A stretch of 64,000 nt of DNA from Sclerotinia nivalis (Eukaryota; Ascomycota; Leotiomycetes; Helotiales; Sclerotiniaceae). Below, piece by piece: positions 43,824-55,503 of the stretch. A model generated the notes under the pieces. That model was not told where the DNA came from, did not search any database, and worked only from the letters and a program-made list of their open reading frames with translations. The stretch is from the NCBI GenBank assembly GCA_029531795.1, contig JAPEIS010000007.1, positions 1,550,001 through 1,614,000 on the forward strand, given 5' to 3'. A program made the position numbers and the translations under genes. Positions within the stretch are counted from its first letter, which is position 1. The number at the start of each line of letters is the position of its first letter.

Positions 43824-46800
43824 CTATTCATCTTCGCCCTCGGCGTCCACGTCCTCTCCAGCGCCCCGATCCGAATTCGCCTCGAATTCTGGATCTGCGT
43901 CGGCATCTGCATCTGCATCCGCATTACCATCCTGGTAAGCTTCTACTTCGTCAACTGGCGCGTCAGCCATTTCCTGATTTCCTTCAGCATCAACGAGAGG
44001 ACTTTTGCCTTTTCCTGTAGCAGGCCCCTTGCCTTTGCCTTTACCCAGGAGAATAGGCTTGCCTAGTCCGGCACCCTTGCGTGACGAGTCTCTATCTCTT
44101 CTTGATCTCGGCGCAGGAGTATCGTAGATTGCTGATTCATCCTGGTCACTTTTTGACTCATCATTTTCTTCTTCGTCGCCGAGTAGTACCTCATTCCCTA
44201 ACTTACTTCGCTGTTTTAACAATCTAGGAGGTAAGCCCGGACCACTCTCGGCATTCCCAAAATCGCTCTTCTTAGTTCCCTTTGGCCATCTACCAGGTCC
44301 GCGACCCGTACCCCCGCTTTTCCTACGTGCAGCAGTCCGTGGCTTTGATGCAGACGTAGATGTAGTGGACGCACGACGAATGGACACTCCGCTTCCCCGT
44401 CGAGGTTTGGGTCGAGCAGATGAAGAGACCGACGGCCTTGCGCGTGGAGAAGGTCGCGCCAAAGCAGGGCGTGAGATAGTTCGGCTTCGAGCACCAGGTA
44501 ACGGGGGAAACACCACAAACCGTACAGGAGGAATTGAAGAGGCAAGATCATAGTATGACTTTTTGGTAATGCTACTGAGCTTTTGCGACATCGTTGACTT
44601 CCCAACACTGCCTTCTGAACTTGCAACTTTAACACCATCACCAGTCTCAGTGGTCATCTTACCTAATGATGCTGTCATCTCTTCTGTATCACCATTCGTA
44701 AGACCATTCGATGAAGCGCCCTGGACGCTCGCATTGGATATACCTTCAACGCTGGGTACTTCATCTTCGTCCTCCTCGCGTGGTGCGACGGTGTTCAGCG
44801 GCGGTGCATGATCGTAAGCAGAAGCATTCCCTCTACCCATAACGAATGGCGTCCAGACCAACCCTTTGGGATTCAACTTGGCATATCCTTTCGCTTCATG
44901 CTGACGAATGACCTCCTTGTAGTAATCAGGCTTCAACTTCATAGCATAGGTACCGGTCATGGGATCGCGGACGAGAGTGCCCATGGCATCAAGGCCTGAA
45001 ATAACATCATCTGGCGTCAAACCCATCTCATCGGAAATAGCCTTGATACTTGGGACACGTCCAGAGGGCTCGAATTTTTGTAAGTAATAACATAGAACGA
45101 GTCGCCAGTAATTGCGGTAAGAGACCAGACCCATGTCGGAAAGCGGTTTCTCAGGAGAGCCAGTCTTCCTCTCAACGCGTGTGAGAAGATACGAGAAGTC
45201 GATGAGCAAGTGGCCATATCCCTTCCGCTGATGAATAGGCAGCACGAGGATACAAGAGACATTATTGAGACTGCTAGGTCGCTTCTCCTTCGAAAAGTAA
45301 CCTACAAAATGGCAGCCTAGTTCGTCATATTCTGTCATGACATAGAAGAGGAAAGGTTCAACATCGTAGTACAAAGTTTTTGACCCGAGAAAAAGTTTTG
45401 CTAAGAGGCAAAGATTTTGGCAGTAAAGTGGGTTCTTGCGTCCATCCACTTCAAAGATCATAATCTTTCCATCTCGATATATTTCGTCGCCAGGAGGATG
45501 CTTCCATGGACATTTCGTTTTGTGTCTCCAAGCAACAATATCGGACTCCATGTACTTCAAACAGAACTCGCATATGAAAAGTGCTTTATTCCGACTATAT
45601 TCTTCCGGATATGGAGCAGCATACCAGATATCGATCTGATATGCCCCGAAATCAATATATTCAATTTGGCTGGCTGGACCAGACACCTTGCGCGCTTTTC
45701 TCAACCCTGCCTTGGCAGCAGCTTCAGCCGCAGCCGCAGCCCTTGCTTTCCAATCCTCTTCTGCCTTTTGACGAGCCTCTTCAAACTGACGTCGATGTTC
45801 TGCTCTAGGTAGTGTCAAAGATGTGTCGGCGTCAGCTTCGGAAAGAATGCCACCGTAGGGTTTAGATTTTAGTTCTTCCAATTCTTTATCATGAATGGAA
45901 GGGTAGAAGGGTTGTGAGTAACTTGAGGGGACAAGGGCGGTGGAAGTAGCTGCGGATCGAGCTTTTGATACACCACGGCCGCCACGTTTCTTTTTTGGTC
46001 TAGAGGGTAGTGAGAGAATATGTCTCAATTCCAAAGGATCAATGCGAAAACAAATTTTGAGAGTGCCGGTTCCTTTCTCGACGATACTGACAGGCGGATT
46101 TGAAGACGAAGAAGTTTTCTGACGTAGGGATCGTGAAACACGCGGACTTGTAGGCCCGTCCACCCTTCTCTTGTTTCTTTTACCGTTAGTCAATGACAAG
46201 TTACTATCATTGTCGACTTTAGCTTCATCATGTGGTTCGTCAAACGATGGTTTGGAATAATCGGAAAGAGTATCCCGATCCCGAGTCCTCTTTCTCAAAA
46301 CCAATCCCTCATCAGCCTCCACCGAAGAAGTTTTTCTCTTGCGCAACAAACGTGAGCCATCCATGGGGTCTTCTGGAGTTATTAGTTGCTCGAAGACCGA
46401 ATGTGAATCTGATTTGATCGTACCACGTCTTGGCGGTAATAAATCTCCAGGAACCCTGTCCCTTGAAATTCTCCTTTCAGTCGCTTCAACGGGCAGATCT
46501 TCATCATTAATTTCTGCTTCTCCATCTTCCTCTTCATCTGGGGCTTCAAGCATATCGACATCTGCGCTTGGACTTCCGGGCACGAGACGATTTTTATGAC
46601 ATCCTGGACAATACCAATTTTCCGCCTCTGGAATATTGTTAGCTGGGTTGTTGACTTCTGTACGGTGGAACAGCACATACCTTCGTCGGATTTGAGTGCA
46701 TCCGAATTTCTGGCGCATTGCCGATGCGCTACAGCCTCGTCAGCCTTACCGATCATAAAATACTGGGTCAACATACCATTGTCTCCACACATCTCACATG

Positions 46801-47487
46801 CCAAATAAAGTTCGAATTCCTCACCCGGATCATCATCTTCATCTTGCTCGCAGAATCTAGAAAATTATCAGTAAAGTGAAGACTTTAAGTGGGGAAAAAA
46901 GATGCATACATGCAGCGATTAGGATTTACATGTCCTTCCTCTTCCTCTTCTCCTTCTTCCCCATTAGATTGCCATCGAGTTTCTTCCTCGACATCAGTAG
47001 AGTCTTTAGATTCGTCATCTTCCTCTTCAATCTCTGCAGAGCTGTCGCTGTCTGAACCACTCTCTGCGTCTTCATCATCGTCATCTTCTAAGCCAGGCTG
47101 TATCTTAACAGCACCAACTCCCTCAGCATCGTCATCATCCTCATCTCCTTCACCCGGCTCTAAATTCTCGTCGATCTCTTCCTCCTCTGTATGCTCCATA
47201 TTTTCTCGCTCGTCGAGCATTCCATCGTCCTCCTCCCCGTCCGCATCTTCGTCTGTTAACATATCTTCTTCACCTTCCGGCCCCTCCCTATCATCCTCCA
47301 TGTCGCTGTGATTTCCCATCAAACCGTTTTGTAATTGAATATTGGCAGCATATGCATTCGCATCCTCATTAATTATGTCGGGAATTATGTCATCGTCCTC
47401 CTCGAAATCAGCATCGTCTTCGGAAGTAGCCAAGCTCCGTGAAGGCTCCCCATCCATGAGCACCGCTGCTGCTGCCGCTCCCACCAT
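43824..47487 (-). CDS. MYST-family histone acetyltransferase with PHD finger (SAS3/MST2 type)
   Basis: Catalytic subunit of an H3-acetylating complex like NuA3 (yeast Sas3) or fission-yeast Mst2. Exons 47487-46910, 46856-46681 and 46627-43824 give 1185 aa. Residues 1-185 are an acidic Asp/Glu-rich domain. A PHD finger follows at about 190-270, split by both introns: NRCIFCEQ, ACEMCGD, AHRQCARNSD and ENWYCPGC supply the C4HC3 pattern. The MYST domain starts near 572 (IDFGAYQIDIWYAAPYPEEY), with its C2HC finger ICEFCLKYM..HKTKC, catalytic-core KIMIFEVDGRKNPLYCQNLCLLAKLFL, acetyl-CoA loop QRKGYGHLLIDFSYLL (about 715) and SPEKPLSDMGLVSYRNYW with the catalytic Glu. The C-terminus is basic, then acidic, with a GKGKGKGP run. 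A MOZ-like PHD plus MYST order separates it from Esa1/Sas2. Confidence 0.95.
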
Positions 47488-48162
47488 CTTTCATGTGTTG
47501 ATTTTCATGCGCGATGTAGATGTGTTGGAAGTGAAAGAAGTACTTGTCAATTTTGGGGATATAGGAGAATAAAGCCCAGGCGGTTGGGTGGATTTTGAAA
47601 CCGTTGCTTCTGCGCCCCGTTAAATGGTCGAGTAGAATGTGAGATGATATTCGATTTCTATGGCCAACTCGATTTATTAGATGCCAAAGAACGTATAATA
47701 CCAACCAGACCAACTCAAGTAATGCGCAGCTTGCGCAAATAATTAATGGATGAATTGTTGTTTCGTAGGTATTTGGTACAGCAGTTCAAAGAAGTGAACG
47801 CGATATTTTGAACCAATTCTATCGAAAAACAATTATTAGAACCTCGAATGTGTGTGCATACCACCTTCCGACGCGTAGATCAAGCTTAATTCGAATTGAT
47901 AATCATTCCTGGTGGTGTAGTTATTGCTTCTTAGTTCTTAATACCCCAAAGTTCGTCGTTCGGGGCGCCTGCCGGGTCTTAGTCATCATTCCACTCCAGT
48001 TTGGCGCAAACCAACGTCGTCAATCAACTCTGAGGCTTTCAAAAAGCCTTATCAATCCAATTGAGAAGCCAACAACAAATACAAGGTGCGACATAATCCG
48101 CGAAACTATGCTGATATTATTATGCCAATTAAAATTCGATAGATAATTGCGAAATTTTCACG
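47488..48162. promoter_or_regulatory. Divergent region histone acetyltransferase / complex I subunit
   Basis: 675 bp holding two divergent promoters. No gene or clear element seen. Confidence 0.4.
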
Positions 48163-48670
48163 ATGGGTGTCCCTTTCGAAGCTCTCCTTCCGTATGGAAT
48201 CATGCTTGCCGTTCGTACTTCCACCATATCATTCCACCAACAAGAATTATAATACTGAGTACTGCGCAGATGTTCGGTATCACCGGTGCTGGATTGTCTG
48301 GAGTTAGAGCTATGCAGAACGGTGGAAAGAGAGCCAGACATTCTGTAGATGCCTGGGACAGAGTCAGTATTCCTATATCTTGGCCTCACATTAATGTAGG
48401 GAAGCTAATCTTTCATGTAGCAAAGTAACCTCTACCTTACGAAATTCTATACTACCATGTATGAAACTAACTACGATGTAGTGATGGACCGCGATAGGAG
48501 ATTGACCGGATTTCTTCGAGGGCAAACCGATAACCCAAGTGCCCCTCTAGGATTCGAGTTGAACAACCCATGGAGAGTAAGTCTTTCCCGGGCTTTAGAT
48601 CCCCTTCCCCATGAATAATATCACATTGATACTGATATAAACACAATAGCTTGAGAAAAGAATTATCTAA
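48163..48670 (+). CDS. NADH:ubiquinone oxidoreductase 9.5 kDa subunit (NDUFA1/MWFE-like)
   Basis: Small membrane-arm accessory subunit of mitochondrial complex I. Four short exons, 48163-48210, 48270-48366, 48482-48576 and 48650-48670, encode 86 aa. It starts VPFEALLPYGIMLAMFGITGAGLSG (the single membrane helix), then QNGGKRARHSVDAWDRVMMDRDRRLTG, LRGQTDNPSAPLGFELNNPWRLEKRII. That is the standard order of the fungal 9.5-kDa subunit. Donor GTATTC after GTC-A is needed to obtain WDRVMMDRDRRLTG; the nearer GTCAGT donor would give a stop. No exon is long enough to show as a convincing ORF, so this gene is easy to miss. Confidence 0.92.
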
Positions 48671-50010
48671 AGACTTTAGGTCCACCACTGTACATACCCA
48701 AACAAATCAAGCAAAGCAATAAAATTAACGATATTCATGTTTATGAGGAGTTTGGGATGTGATGCAATTGAGAGATGGAATCTATGAATCGAATCACCTG
48801 TTGCTACATGTCTGTGATATTGAAGGCATTGCCTCTGAATCGTTAATGACTTCTCAGATCTTCATTTCCCTTAAACAATGGTATAGTTTACCATCAAATT
48901 CAAGCCACAATCTACGAATGCAGCTCATGCTTTTTGATATTATCGATGTACGCTAGCCAATCAGGCAAGCTGCAAGACAAATTCAGTACATAGGGATGAA
49001 TACGAAAGTATTATAAGCCACACCAAAAAATAATCTTATAAGTCAAGATTTTGATCAATGATATTATTACGTCGATTGGGAATTTATATAATAGAAATCA
49101 TTAGACGAAAGTATTATAGTTTTCTAGTAAAGACTTATTTAAAATTATTAAAATTCTTATTTTTCCATTGGGGTTTACTCTAAATGTATTGAAATTTTAC
49201 TGAAAATCTTAAAAACTTGAAAATTCTAAATTTTAAAGAGAACAGTCCAATCTATGACGTTATGAAATTTCTTTATCTGCGCTCTCTTGCAAACCTTACT
49301 ACTTCAATGTTAAGACTTATACCGAATACCGTATAAGCTCATCTACACCAATATACACGAAGCATATTTCAATCCTTAGCTTCTCAGGCTGAAGCAAAAG
49401 CGGATTCCAAAGTATCCATTTCAATTGATCCTTATTTGAAATAGATTTAGTGTGTTCCGGCGTAGGTGAGTGTATGAGAACTGTACTCCGTTCCTTCTAG
49501 AGAAAAATCACATGTTAGAAATCCAAGTCCTACATTCAACGCTGGATCGAGAATCTGAGGTCGATTTTCATGACCTTTCTGCTTTATATGGTATCAGTCT
49601 ACTTTTGAATCGCCTGATACTTACTCAGTTAATATGGGATGACAAAGGAATGTAATCTATTATGCTTCGTAAATCACATTGATTCCGACCGCCAGCGATA
49701 TGTCTTAAAGTATAAACAACTACTTGTATAGATATAAATCATGCCCGAGATAAATACTTAGAAGATGTTTATCGTACCTACCTAGTATGTATTTGGAAAA
49801 TTCGGTGAGGCTAATTATAAGTAGTAGGGATGCTTAATTTTAGACCAAATCTCTATTTAACTGGGGCATTTTGTAGATTGAAAATAGAAATCTTGCTTAC
49901 AAATTTAATTTTTGAACGAATCAAAACAGTTTCCGAAGCTGCTCCGAGCCTTGACATATATAAGCTTATTTTAACCTTGCTTAGCGTCACCGGACTTTCC
50001 TAATCCGGCC

Positions 50011-50121
50011 CACGTGCCGCCAGAAAGAGTAAAACTCCGACGCTACATAAACCAGGCTATAGGTATCGATTACCATCTTAAGATACGTGCCCCTCCCTAG
50101 CTTCGGAGTTGCTGGCCGCGA
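50011..50121. mobile_element. Degenerate MITE copy 2
   Basis: CACGTGCCGCCAGAAAGAGT..CGACGCTACATAAACCAGG closely follows the 33112 copy (GTGCTGCCAGAAAGTATG..GACGCTAGAGAAACCAGG). Further on AGATACGTGC, GGAGTTGC and CTGGCCGCGAG correspond to the right half. Terminal bases are altered and TA flanks are not clear. Confidence 0.6.
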
Positions 50122-50444
50122 GGTCACAAAAAATCGCACGGTATATTTTATTTTAAGTACGGGAGTTGCATTTTTCAATGATATTTACTGCAAGTCTATG
50201 CAATCCCGGCTTCGAAACCTTTCATTCGATACATATGAATGGAGATGGTATCTTGGCCCTTGATGATCTCACAGGACAACGATCACATTGTGGCTCCTCA
50301 ATTCCGCCGTTTCCGCCGCGACGTACTCACGGACGCTTGGCACCATGGATCTAGCATTTAAGGTTGATGAAATGTATGATACCTAGTCATGAAGAAATAT
50401 GGTTGTTTCCTCTCCTAGTCAGACTTCTCCCTCTATGTGCATAC

Positions 50445-50510
50445 TACTCGTGCGGTTGAAAAGTATGACACAATATAAAGCGTGACATACTTTCTAGCTG
50501 CATGATTATA
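50445..50510. mobile_element. Short MITE copy 3 (TIRs only)
   Basis: TACTCGTGCGGTTGAAAAGTATGAC and GACATACTTTCTAGCTGCATGATTA are imperfect inverted repeats related to the 33112 element ends, with only about 16 bp between them. Deletion derivative of the same family. Confidence 0.55.
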
Positions 50511-53278
50511 TTGAAATTTCGCGAATAGATGGCGACAGAAGCTAGATAATCCCAGGGCGTCGAAATTCACTAAAGTATAGTTCGCCTCTAAGCCCTGGGT
50601 CCCATTATTCAATTATCGATTTTCTGTACAATAAAACAGAGGAAGAACAGCGGCACCACTTTCTTGTTTCTTCAACAAACGCCACTTAGATTCGCACAAC
50701 TATAAATAGAGAAAGACAGTGAATATGTCAGAATTTCCGGTGTGCTATTTCCTATCTATTAACGTGCTTGAAATGAATTTTGTGGGACACCCCTAACGCT
50801 CTGAATGATAACGGGTGATCGACTCTTCCCGGCGTTTTACGTTGTAAGTCTTTGGCCGACAAAAGGATTTTAGCCTGAACTTTATTTCCTAAGTTTTTTG
50901 AAAATAAATTTGGGGACGAGGTGGATTCTGTATGTCATCAGTATGAAGAGCGACGACACTGATCAAATCTCCATGCTTGGGTAGCACACATTCGTAGCAG
51001 AATCCTACTTCAAGCACCATATGTTTTTATTTTGGCATTTTTCCCTCAACATTCAAGCTCCTTCGTGCAAGCATGGGGCTGGCGTCGTTGCATATTCCAG
51101 ATCTTTCAATCAACAGAATCTTTGAAGCAAGAAATCTCATACGATCATTCAACTTTCGCAAAGAAAAAACTCTAAATGAGGATCAGAAAAGAAAATAAAG
51201 CTGGGCTGTAATAACCCGCTCAGTAGAGGACGCGCAATGCTTGCGATGTGATAAAAATTTTCTCATGAGCATATGCGTCCAATGTCTTGTGGGTATTAAT
51301 ACCAATGTGGCAACATCGTAATTGTCATCTATCCAGGCCCCGTTTCATTCCTACTGCCTTGCCTGAAGCATATTTTGGATGCGCCGATCAGTTTAGAAGT
51401 GTGTGGAGTACGGAGGTTGAATACTAAAGTAATTGAAGATATCAAAGGTCCACATAGCCTTATCGTAGATGAGCAGTTTGTACTGTCCCCAGGCCAATAG
51501 CTTCTGAGAGACCTAAAAATAAAACGTTTACAGAAAATTTCATGGAGGGAAAGTACTGGGTATATAGAATCTGCGTTCACAACAGACCACAACTATCTCA
51601 ATTGAAGAACACAGTCTTGTCAATCCCACAACCACTGACGGCGCACAAGCTAAGCATCGATTTTTGAAAGTTTCCAGAGGGATGGGATCTCCTTCTCCAG
51701 AGGTCTCTAATGATGCCCAGCTCATTCTCATAAATAAAAAAAAGAGTATCGGCGCCACTTCGCTCATTTATAAACTTGAGTTTCTTGGCTCTTGAAGACT
51801 GCATGATGATACTGTGAAATACATGTCGGGCAGCCCATATTGGACAACGAAGAATATATATATATATACTCTCACTAAAGAGCTTGGCTACATGTTATAT
51901 GCAATATTCACATGAGTGCAGCGATGTTGATTACGCTGCATATTTTGATAAGGCGTTTTCCAATCGTAGTGAATATCTTCAAAGATCTCAAGCTTCAGAT
52001 GAAGTGAGATGTGGGTATGTCCTAAGTACATACTAGCTGTTTATGGTTAGCCTGCTCGACTCAAGCGCTCAGGGTAGAGCCACTTTTTTCTATATGCCGG
52101 AATGTAACAGTTGCGTACCTACGACAATTAACTTTATTCAACCAACCAGTCTGTGTTATCGTCCAATCCATGATCCACCGGTAGTCCCTTTAGCTTTCTC
52201 AGCCATTTACCGGATCTTTCCGGGTCCATGCTTTCTACTTGGCAAACTCTTGGAACTGAACGCCCAACATGTGTAGTTTGAGGCTATTCGGATGTCGGAG
52301 ATAATTCGATCACCTTGTCCGTGTTTGTCGATCTCCCCCTATACGATTCCTCTCCTCTAGGAAAAGGTCCCATTGACGAATCATGTGTATACTTTCAGTG
52401 CCAAGAGTAGCTATGCATTATTTCACTGCTTCAGTCATTATCGCTGTGTCTTTCGCGGTTCATTGCATCATAGTGTACTTGACACACGAGCTGTCGAGCC
52501 CCCCCTTTTCCGGCCGTCTAGTTCACTAATCACTTGGCTCTTCTAAAGCAAGAAGAAGTCCTTCAGGCTTCAGCCAACTAATTCTCTGCTGCTCTCTCTC
52601 CTTGCGTGACTTATTACTGCTAGGAGCTCCACGGGCAAGCGCTGAAAGCCGTCATATACTCTCTTGCTCCGAGGTCGATCTAATCATTTCACTATCTGTC
52701 TTGCTCGAGGGCCGTTGTTTCTGCCAAGAGCTTAGCTTGCTATTGTCTGTCCAAATAAGGAAGAATGGTTATGCCTTTCAGGGGGATTTCTTTCTCTGTG
52801 AATTTCTCGAACCCCGTTTAGCGTGTTTGGCGAACCACTCTTTGAACCCTGGGCACACTATATTAAACATTCATCTTATCTTGAGATTATCAGATGCTAC
52901 AATCTTAACTATCAAACAAAACCACAACAAGACCCCCACAACAGGAGATGGATCTACAATTGGTGCAAGGTTTTTGGTTCATCCTTGTCTTTTTTGTCTT
53001 TTCATCTGCTCTAGCCAAGCCTCCAACAGTGGCTCATCAGTGCTTCATCATGATATTCGGATCCTCAAGTCTGTTCCGTCAAGTGGGCTGCGGGTCTGTA
53101 TTTTTGCATGCTTGAAATGATAGATGACTTTGCGCCGTTGCCATCCATCATTTAGGTGATCCACAGCTCTCCTGGAGGTGACTATAAACATGGAGACAGA
53201 CCTTCTCCCCAGATTTGTTCAACTCACTGTGTTTCCTTCAATTCCTTTACTTCTACATTCACAGCCTAGATCTCGAAT

Positions 53279-55503
53279 ATGAAATCAGTTGAATCTAGCC
53301 CAGTTGCCAATGGCAAACCAACATCGCCTTTCAATCAAGCACACGGAGCTATAGACCAGTCACAACCTTTACGCTCACAAGAACAAGCTTCAAATACTTC
53401 AGTTCAACAAGAAGCCGAAGCCATAGAAGCACCTCTCGGCAGCCGATCCAATGGAATTTTCATCATAGAGCCCAACCACCCAAGATATCTAGAGCCCTCT
53501 GAAGACGACGTAGAGAGATCTACCGAGTTCTTCGACAACAAGGAACAGCAAGATAGTGCTGTTACATCTTCCGCCAATAGCTTATACGTTGCGAAGAAAG
53601 AGTCAGAAGAGCCTCCTTACCACATCTTCTCTATGGCACAGAAAAAACAGCTTGTATATTTAGTATCCTTTGCAGGTTTGTTCTCGCCACTATCAAGCAA
53701 CATCTATTTTCCATCTCTAAAGGAGATTTCTACGGTATGTACATTGCCTGACCCATAACTTAAAGCCATCTCAGTCTAATGCCCTTCTAGGACCTTCATG
53801 TTTCTCTTTCACTTGTCAGTCTTACTGTAACAGTCTATATGATTGTTCAAGGACTTGCTCCATCATTCTGGGGACCGATTAGTGACACAAAAGGTTAGCT
53901 CTCCCTTGTAATACTACTCTTCGCGCTCTTCCCTACCAGGTTGTCGAATAGTCCAATAGTTCAAACTGGAGTTCAACAATGAAAATTTTTGGCTTCCTGA
54001 ATGCTCTTGAAAAATTCAATCAATTTGAAAGATCCAAATGCTTCGAAGTATTGAAGTCGATTTGCAACAATGAATCCATTAAATTGATCAAGTTATTCTC
54101 AGACATTCATAGCGTTTTCAAAATTGAAAGCTATTTGAGCATTGAGGATTCGAATCTGGCGTACTAGTCCGGACTTTTTAATATCACGTGACACATAAGC
54201 TAACCTACTCCCGCAACAGGAAGAAGAATCACGTTCATGGGTACATTTATTGTATATCTTGCTTCGAATATTGGACTTGCATTAAGTAAAGACTTTACGT
54301 CCCTCATGGTCTTGCGCGCAATCCAAGCTGCCGGTAGTGCTGCCACTATTGCCGTCGGTTAGTAATCCATATGAGTTGGTGACGAACTTAACTGACCTCA
54401 TCTGATTAGGCGCCGGTGTAATTGGAGATATAAGCTCTCCAAAAGAACGCGGAGGCCTGGTAGGCGTGTTTGGAGGTATCCGTATGCTAGGGCAATCTAT
54501 TGGCCCTGTCTTGGGGGGGATCATAACTCAATATCTCGGCTTCCGCGCAATTTTCTGGGTTCTTCTTGGCTTGGGCTCGCTAGCTCTTCTCTCAATCATT
54601 GCTTTTCTTCCGGAGACTCTTCGAAGTGTGGCAGGAAATGGTTCCATTATTCTCAAAGGTGTTCACCGGCCACTGTTCTACGCACCACCATCTACAGAAC
54701 AACTCGACCAAGAACTTCCCCCAAAGAAGAAAATTACGTTTTCCTCAGTTTTCGCCCCTCTCAAATTTCTCCTTGAAAAGGATGTCTTCGTCACACTCTT
54801 CTTCGGTGCAGTTGTCTACACTGTCTGGTCTATGGTAACATCCAGTACCACTGCCCTATTCTCAGAGCACTTCAATCTCTCCAATCTGGAACTCGGCTTG
54901 ATCTTCTTGCCAAACGGTTTCGGCTGCATCTGCGGTTCCTATCTCACAGGCATTCTAATGGACTACGACTACAAAGTTGTTGAATCCCGTTATCGCAAAC
55001 AACACAATATTCCTGCAGATGTCCCTATCAAGGCTAGTGAGCTTCTGGACTTCCCTATTGAAGTCGCAAGAATGAGGAACATCTGGTGGATAGTCCTCGT
55101 TTTCATCGTGGCCACAGGTCTTTACGGCTATTCGTTGAAGCTCGAAATCATGGCCCTGCCACTGATCCTGCAATTCTTTATTGCATACGCAGCTACTGCG
55201 GTTTTTTCTCTCAATAGCGCATTGATCATTGATCTATACCCAGGCAAATCCGCAAGCGCTACGGCAGTGAACAATCTCATTAGATGCTTAATGGGAGCAG
55301 CTGGTGTGGCCGTTGTGCAGTTGATTATTGATGTGTTGGGATCTGGAGTAACATATTTAATCTTTGCTGGAGCGACCTTTGCGTTGAGTCCATTGCTAAT
55401 GGTACAGTGGTACCACGGAGGAAGATGGAAGATGGAAAGAGCTGAAAAGCTGAAGAAAAAGAAGGAGGCGAAGCAGGCGAGAGACTTGGAAAGGGCGGGC
55501 TAA
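53279..55503 (+). CDS. MFS multidrug transporter, DHA1 (12-TMS) type
   Basis: Exons 53279-53734, 53791-53893, 54220-54357 and 54410-55503 give 596 aa. A long hydrophilic N-tail (about 1-120) precedes TM1 (VYLVSFAGLFSPLSSNIYFPSLKEIS). The MFS motif A region reads GLAPSFWGPISDTKGRRITF and is formed across the long intron 2. LRAIQAAGSAATIAVGAGVIGDI and GIRMLGQSIGPVLGGIIT (motif C) follow, and the C-terminal tail is Lys-rich. It resembles fungal Qdr/Tpo-type or itaconate-like exporters. Intron 2 is 326 bp, about five times the local norm, and carries a repeat insertion. There are no metabolic genes next to it, so substrate is unknown. Confidence 0.88.
53946..54180 (+). repeat. Repeat insertion in MFS intron 2 (dispersed family copy 2)
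   Basis: Starts GTCCAATAGTTCAAACTGGAG and ends near AGTCCGGACTTTTTAA, with many TTGAA/TTCAA motifs between. The opening matches the reverse complement of the 19400-19560 copy. The excess length of the intron is explained by this element. Confidence 0.5.

Larger units (their letters stand above)
48671..53278. other. 4.6-kb gene-poor stretch with MITE remnants
   Basis: No supported gene. AT-rich from 48980 to 49260 and again near 49680-49960. Two degenerate members of the 33112 MITE family lie at 50011-50121 and 50445-50510 (listed separately), and a short TA run at 51857-51869. The 172-codon frame at 52602-53120 has no ATG, no family resemblance and overlaps the probable leader of the MFS gene, so I leave it out. 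Pyrimidine-rich DNA at about 53200-53270 precedes the MFS start. Confidence 0.5.

Noticed and set aside
52602..53120. 172-codon plus-strand open frame upstream of the MFS gene
   Set aside because: Does not start with ATG, has no recognisable domain and overlaps the probable MFS leader.
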